In this document: positions 6,312 to 9,187 of the stretch, piece by piece | How the letters are laid out: each line of letters opens with the position of its first letter | How positions within the stretch are numbered: the first letter of the stretch is position 1 | From: an uncultured Oscillospiraceae bacterium | Lineage (GTDB): Bacteria > Bacillota > Clostridia > Oscillospirales > Ruminococcaceae | Assembly (NCBI GenBank): GCA_947522735.1 | Contig: CANNTZ010000081.1 | Coordinates: 1-9,187, forward strand | DNA length: 9,187 nucleotides | Direction of reading: 5' to 3' | Program-made: the position numbers and the translations under genes | The notes under the pieces: generated by a model | Database searches by the model: none | What the model was told of the DNA's origin: nothing | Seen by the model: the letters and a program-made list of their open reading frames with translations, nothing else

Positions 6312-7835
6312 TTGTTTGACTGGCTGAAACGCGGCGCTCGAAAGAGCTATTCGCCGCCAAAACAGGACGCCGGAGTGACCCGGCTCTGCAAGAGCCTTGC
6401 CGAAAATATGATAGCCATACGCGGAAGGCTCGCCAATTCCGCCGATCTTCTCTCAAAGGAGCTGTGCGTCTCCGGGCTGAGGCTGGAGCTGCTGACCGTC
6501 GAGGGCATGTGCAACTCCTCCGACCTGAACAAATTCATCCTTGCTCCGCTGATGAAGCTGACGCTTGACGACAGGACGCCCGATAGCTTTCTCTCTTGGG
6601 CACGCGGCGCGCTGCTCGGCTCGGAGCAGCGGGAAATACGCACGCTTGAGGAGCTTTTTCCGGCGATGATGTCCGGCTTCGCGGCGATACTCATCGACGG
6701 CTCGGAGGTTGGGCTTGTGCTCGGCGTGCAGGGCTTCGACTTCCGTTCTGTCGGCGAGCCGTCCTCCGGCGTCAATATCAAGGGATCTCGCGAGGGCTTT
6801 GTGGAGGTCGTCCGCGTCAACATGTCGATGCTGCGCCGCAGGATAAAATCGCCGGATCTCGTGTTCGAGCTGATGCAGATCGGCAACCGGAGCCGCACCG
6901 ACGTATGTGTCGCCTATATGCAGGGAACCGTCTCGGAGGAGCTGCTCCGCCGCGTCAAAAGCAGGCTCAGAGGCGTCAACATGGACGTCCTGCTGGATTC
7001 CGGCTATCTCAAGCCTTTTTTGGAGCCAAAGCGTCCGTCCATGTTTGACGGCGTGGGCTGCACCGAGCGCCCGGACATCGTCTGTGCCAAGCTGCGCGAG
7101 GGCAGGATAGCGGTGCTGGTGGACGGCACGCCCTTTGCGCTCATTGTGCCGTTTCTCTTTTCCGAGCACTTCCAGACGCTCGACGACTACTCGCAGCGCC
7201 CGCTTTTCGTCTTTTTCATGCGTATGCTGCGATATTTTTCGTTTTTTCTCTCGATGCTGCTGCCGGGACTTTACGTTGCCGTCGTGACGTTTCATCCGGA
7301 GCTGCTGCCGGAGGCGCTGTTGTTCAACATCTCCACCGTCGAGGAGGGGACGCCGTTCTCGTTGATGGCGGAGACGCTCGCGATACACATAATATATGAG
7401 ATAATGCGGGAGGCGGGCCTGCGGCTGCCGCGTCCGATCGGCCACGCGGTCGGCATTGTCGGAGCGCTCGTCGTGGGCGACGCGGCAGTGAGCTCCGGAC
7501 TGATCAGCGCGCCGATGATTATGATCGTCGCACTGACGGCGCTGAGCGCGCTGGTGGTGCCCTCGCTCTACGAATCGGCGACGCTCCTGAAATTTGCGTT
7601 CATCATCTTTGGCGGGCTGTGGGGCATCTACGGTGTAACGCTGCTGTTTGCGGCGGTGCTGCTGGATATATTCAGCTTAAACGTCGGCGGCGTCCCGGCG
7701 GGTGCGCCCGTATCTCCGACCGGGCTTTATGCGTGGCGGGACGTATTCCTGCGCGTCTCGTGGCGCTCGCTTGCTCAGGAAAACCTGCGCGTGCAGGACG
7801 TCCCCGGCTCCGAGCTGAACGACAGACAACTGTGA
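6312..7835 (+). CDS. gerAA: Spore germinant receptor A subunit (GerA family)
   Basis: The A subunit of a nutrient germinant receptor in the inner spore membrane, part of the complex that senses small molecules and triggers germination; recent work on Bacillus GerA describes it as part of an oligomeric ion channel. The product is 507 residues from the TTG. It has an N-terminal soluble domain (about 1-290) with GSREGFVEVVRVN (158-170) and IGNRSRTDVCVAYMQG (190-205), followed by membrane helices at about 307-328, 373-393, 397-417 and 427-455. RLPRPIGHAVGIVGALVVGD (371-390) is the strongest family signature. The start is uncertain: TTG at 6312 sits 9 bases after GGGAGG and gives an N-terminus of FDWLKRG, whereas the ATG at 6279 has no good site and overlaps a possible -10 box. 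It is followed by gerB, 16 bases downstream. The symbol marks the subunit class; the germinant is unknown. Confidence 0.95.
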   Translation: MFDWLKRGARKSYSPPKQDAGVTRLCKSLAENMIAIRGRLANSADLLSKELCVSGLRLELLTVEGMCNSSDLNKFILAPLMKLTLDDRTPDSFLSWARGALLGSEQREIRTLEELFPAMMSGFAAILIDGSEVGLVLGVQGFDFRSVGEPSSGVNIKGSREGFVEVVRVNMSMLRRRIKSPDLVFELMQIGNRSRTDVCVAYMQGTVSEELLRRVKSRLRGVNMDVLLDSGYLKPFLEPKRPSMFDGVGCTERPDIVCAKLREGRIAVLVDGTPFALIVPFLFSEHFQTLDDYSQRPLFVFFMRMLRYFSFFLSMLLPGLYVAVVTFHPELLPEALLFNISTVEEGTPFSLMAETLAIHIIYEIMREAGLRLPRPIGHAVGIVGALVVGDAAVSSGLISAPMIMIVALTALSALVVPSLYESATLLKFAFIIFGGLWGIYGVTLLFAAVLLDIFSLNVGGVPAGAPVSPTGLYAWRDVFLRVSWRSLAQENLRVQDVPGSELNDRQL

Positions 7836-7836
7836 C

Positions 7837-7843
7837 GGGGAGG
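7837..7843 (+). promoter_or_regulatory. Strong ribosome binding site that decides the gerB start
   Basis: GGGGAGG immediately follows the gerA stop (7833-7835). Eight bases downstream, in the gerB frame, is an ATT codon at 7852-7854. No ATG, GTG or TTG occurs in that frame between the preceding in-frame stop at 7816 and the TTG at 7900, so this site points to initiation at ATT. Confidence 0.75.
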
Positions 7844-7851
7844 TTATCGTC

Positions 7852-8952
7852 ATTTACAACGACAAAGCCATCAGCCCGCTCGAGCTGACCGCGCTGATAT
7901 TGATGTGCTCTTTCTTCAACGTCTTTTCGGTGTTTCCCGATACCCCGTCCGAGTTCAACGGCAGCGCCAGCATGATATTAAAGGCGACGGGCGCGCTGCT
8001 ATCCTTTTTGCTGCTGCTCCCGGCATATCTGCTGCTGCGTCGGCACCCGGGACAGGGCCTGCTGGAGTGCGCTTATTCCCTGACCGGCGGCTTCGGGCGT
8101 GTTATTGCGGTGATATACTACGTCTTTTTCATGTCGATGGGCGTCAACACCATAACTGGCGTCGAGTTTTTTCTCACCAGCACCGTATATAACTTCGACT
8201 CCAAGCCGCTCATCCTGCTGCTGTTTTCGCTTTTGCTGCTCTATGCCTCCTTTTGCGGCATAGAGCCGCTGGGCAGGCTTGCCGTCGTGATAAGCGTGCT
8301 GTTCCTGACGGCGGCGGCGCTGCTGGTGATCTTCCTCTCCCCTCAGTTTGACCTGAACCATTTCTATTCTCCGCTCTATGACGGCGTCGAGCCGTATATC
8401 AAAAAGCTTCCGGTCATCGTTTCGCAGAACAACATCTTCATCCCCATGCTCCTGCTTGTGCCGTTTCTCAACAAAAGGCGGTGCGCCGCCTGCTTTGCCG
8501 CCGCAAACGGTGTCCATCTCGCCGTAGCCGAGGCGCTGATGTTTGCCTCCTCCGCCGTCCTCGGCGATTACACCCCGAACAATCTCTTTTCGATGTACAC
8601 CCTTGTCACGATGGTCAACACCTCGCGACTCCACCGCGTGGACAGCATCCACATCGGGATATGGGTGCTGCTCTCGTTCATCCGCACGGCGGTCATCATC
8701 CTCTGCGCCTGCCTGTGCCTCAAAAGCGCGCTCCCGCCAGTACTTCACCGCTTTGCCGCGCCGTTCACGGTGCTGCTCTTTTTCGCGGGCGGCTATATCT
8801 TCTCCCACACCTACAGCCTGCTGGTGGCCATCTTCAAATTCAGCTATTCCGGGCTGCCAACGCTGCTTACAGGGCTGTTGCTCCCGTCCACACTGCTCAC
8901 GATATCGCTGATAAAGGAAAAAAACCATGGTAAAAGCAAGACCTCCGGTTGA
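7852..8952 (+). CDS. gerAB: Spore germinant receptor B subunit (GerAB-type permease family)
   Basis: The B subunit is a multi-span membrane protein of the amino acid-polyamine-organocation superfamily that provides the germinant-binding site in Bacillus receptors. It has about ten hydrophobic segments and starts with the family-like ISPLELTALILMCSFFNVF, part of the first membrane helix. Starting at ATT (7852) gives 366 residues, the usual family length. A TTG at 7900 or ATG at 7903 would cut off half of the first helix and has no ribosome binding site at proper spacing. The true start is therefore probably the rare codon ATT, served by GGGGAGG at 7837-7843. The 3' end overlaps gerC by 26 bases, so the two are coupled. 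Function is confident from family and context; the start codon is an inference. Confidence 0.93.
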   Translation: MYNDKAISPLELTALILMCSFFNVFSVFPDTPSEFNGSASMILKATGALLSFLLLLPAYLLLRRHPGQGLLECAYSLTGGFGRVIAVIYYVFFMSMGVNTITGVEFFLTSTVYNFDSKPLILLLFSLLLLYASFCGIEPLGRLAVVISVLFLTAAALLVIFLSPQFDLNHFYSPLYDGVEPYIKKLPVIVSQNNIFIPMLLLVPFLNKRRCAACFAAANGVHLAVAEALMFASSAVLGDYTPNNLFSMYTLVTMVNTSRLHRVDSIHIGIWVLLSFIRTAVIILCACLCLKSALPPVLHRFAAPFTVLLFFAGGYIFSHTYSLLVAIFKFSYSGLPTLLTGLLLPSTLLTISLIKEKNHGKSKTSG

Positions 8953-9187
8953 GCTTCGCCGGATATTCGCGGCGCTGCTTGCGGCGCTGGCGCTGGCGCT
9001 CTGCTGCGGCTGCATGAAATCTCACGAGCTGAACGAGCGCATACTCATTCAGGCAATCGGCATCGACACCGACGACGACAACTACAAATTCACCCTGCAG
9101 GTGTTCATGTCCGAATCGGGCGCCGGACAGACCGGCTTTGACCCAAGCCGCAGCAACACGCGTATAATAACGGTCTATGGCCACACC
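8927..9187 (+). CDS. gerAC: Spore germinant receptor C subunit, lipoprotein (GerC family), partial
   Basis: The first 87 codons of a GerC-type lipoprotein, truncated by the right edge of the window. The N-terminus has basic residues (MVKARPPVELRR), a hydrophobic Ala/Leu stretch and CCGC; C29 is the likely lipidated residue. It is followed directly by MKSHELNERILIQAIGID, which matches the diagnostic GerC start (Cys, an aromatic or similar residue, RREL-type motif, then AIGID). It then continues as YKFTLQVFMSESG. The ATG is inside the end of gerB, with AAGGA at 8914-8918 as ribosome binding site. The C subunit is anchored on the outer face of the inner spore membrane and is needed for receptor function. 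The remaining three quarters or so of the protein lies beyond the window. Confidence 0.94.
   Translation, partial: MVKARPPVELRRIFAALLAALALALCCGCMKSHELNERILIQAIGIDTDDDNYKFTLQVFMSESGAGQTGFDPSRSNTRIITVYGHT

Noticed and set aside
6453..7445. A 330-codon open frame on the minus strand inside gerA
   Set aside because: It is antisense to an unmistakable GerA family gene and has the low-complexity, Arg/His-rich composition of a GC-rich shadow frame.
7999..9015. A 338-codon open frame on the minus strand across gerB and gerC
   Set aside because: It is antisense to two confidently identified genes and is Gln/Arg/Glu-rich shadow sequence with no domain signal.

Overview
The window looks like chromosome from a fairly GC-rich, spore-forming Clostridia member. 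An Oscillospirales/Ruminococcaceae-type gut anaerobe is my best guess. The reasons are the Firmicutes-style rplM-rpsI pair with strong GGAGG ribosome binding sites, a biotin-dependent sodium-pump decarboxylase beta/gamma gene pair, and a tricistronic gerA-type spore germinant receptor operon. I see no tRNA, rRNA, CRISPR array, insertion sequence or phage gene.

Layout. (1) 35-883, plus strand: ribosomal proteins L13 and S9, closed by a strong terminator at 902-936. The rest of the gap to 1079 shows nothing recognisable. (2) 4238 down to 1080, minus strand: a putative operon read from a promoter near 4329-4357. It encodes a short OadG-like gamma subunit, an OadB-like beta subunit, then, after a weak internal terminator (about 2610-2641), a soluble protein of unknown function of about 498 residues. 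(3) 4535-5065, plus strand: an unrecognised lipoprotein behind a near-consensus sigma-A promoter. It ends at a terminator shared with the convergent gene that follows. (4) 6216 down to 5129, minus strand: a DUF421 (YetF-like) membrane protein and a DUF4363 protein, overlapping by ATGA. (5) 6312-9187, plus strand: gerA, gerB and the start of gerC, divergent from the DUF421 gene. GerC runs off the right edge.

How the genes work together. The GerA, GerB and GerC subunits should form one nutrient germinant receptor in the inner spore membrane. The divergent DUF421/DUF4363 pair may also act in the spore membrane, but that is inferred from position. The beta and gamma subunits would form the membrane Na+ pump of a biotin-dependent decarboxylase whose carboxyltransferase and biotin carrier are not encoded here, so the substrate cannot be assigned.

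Main points for follow-up. The soluble protein downstream of the pump carries, near its C-terminus, a close copy of the pump's sodium-site motif: GIIGGAEGPTAL against GIIGGADGPTAI in the beta subunit. Separately, gerB has no ATG, GTG or TTG that would give a full-length protein, and appears to start at ATT behind a strong ribosome binding site.
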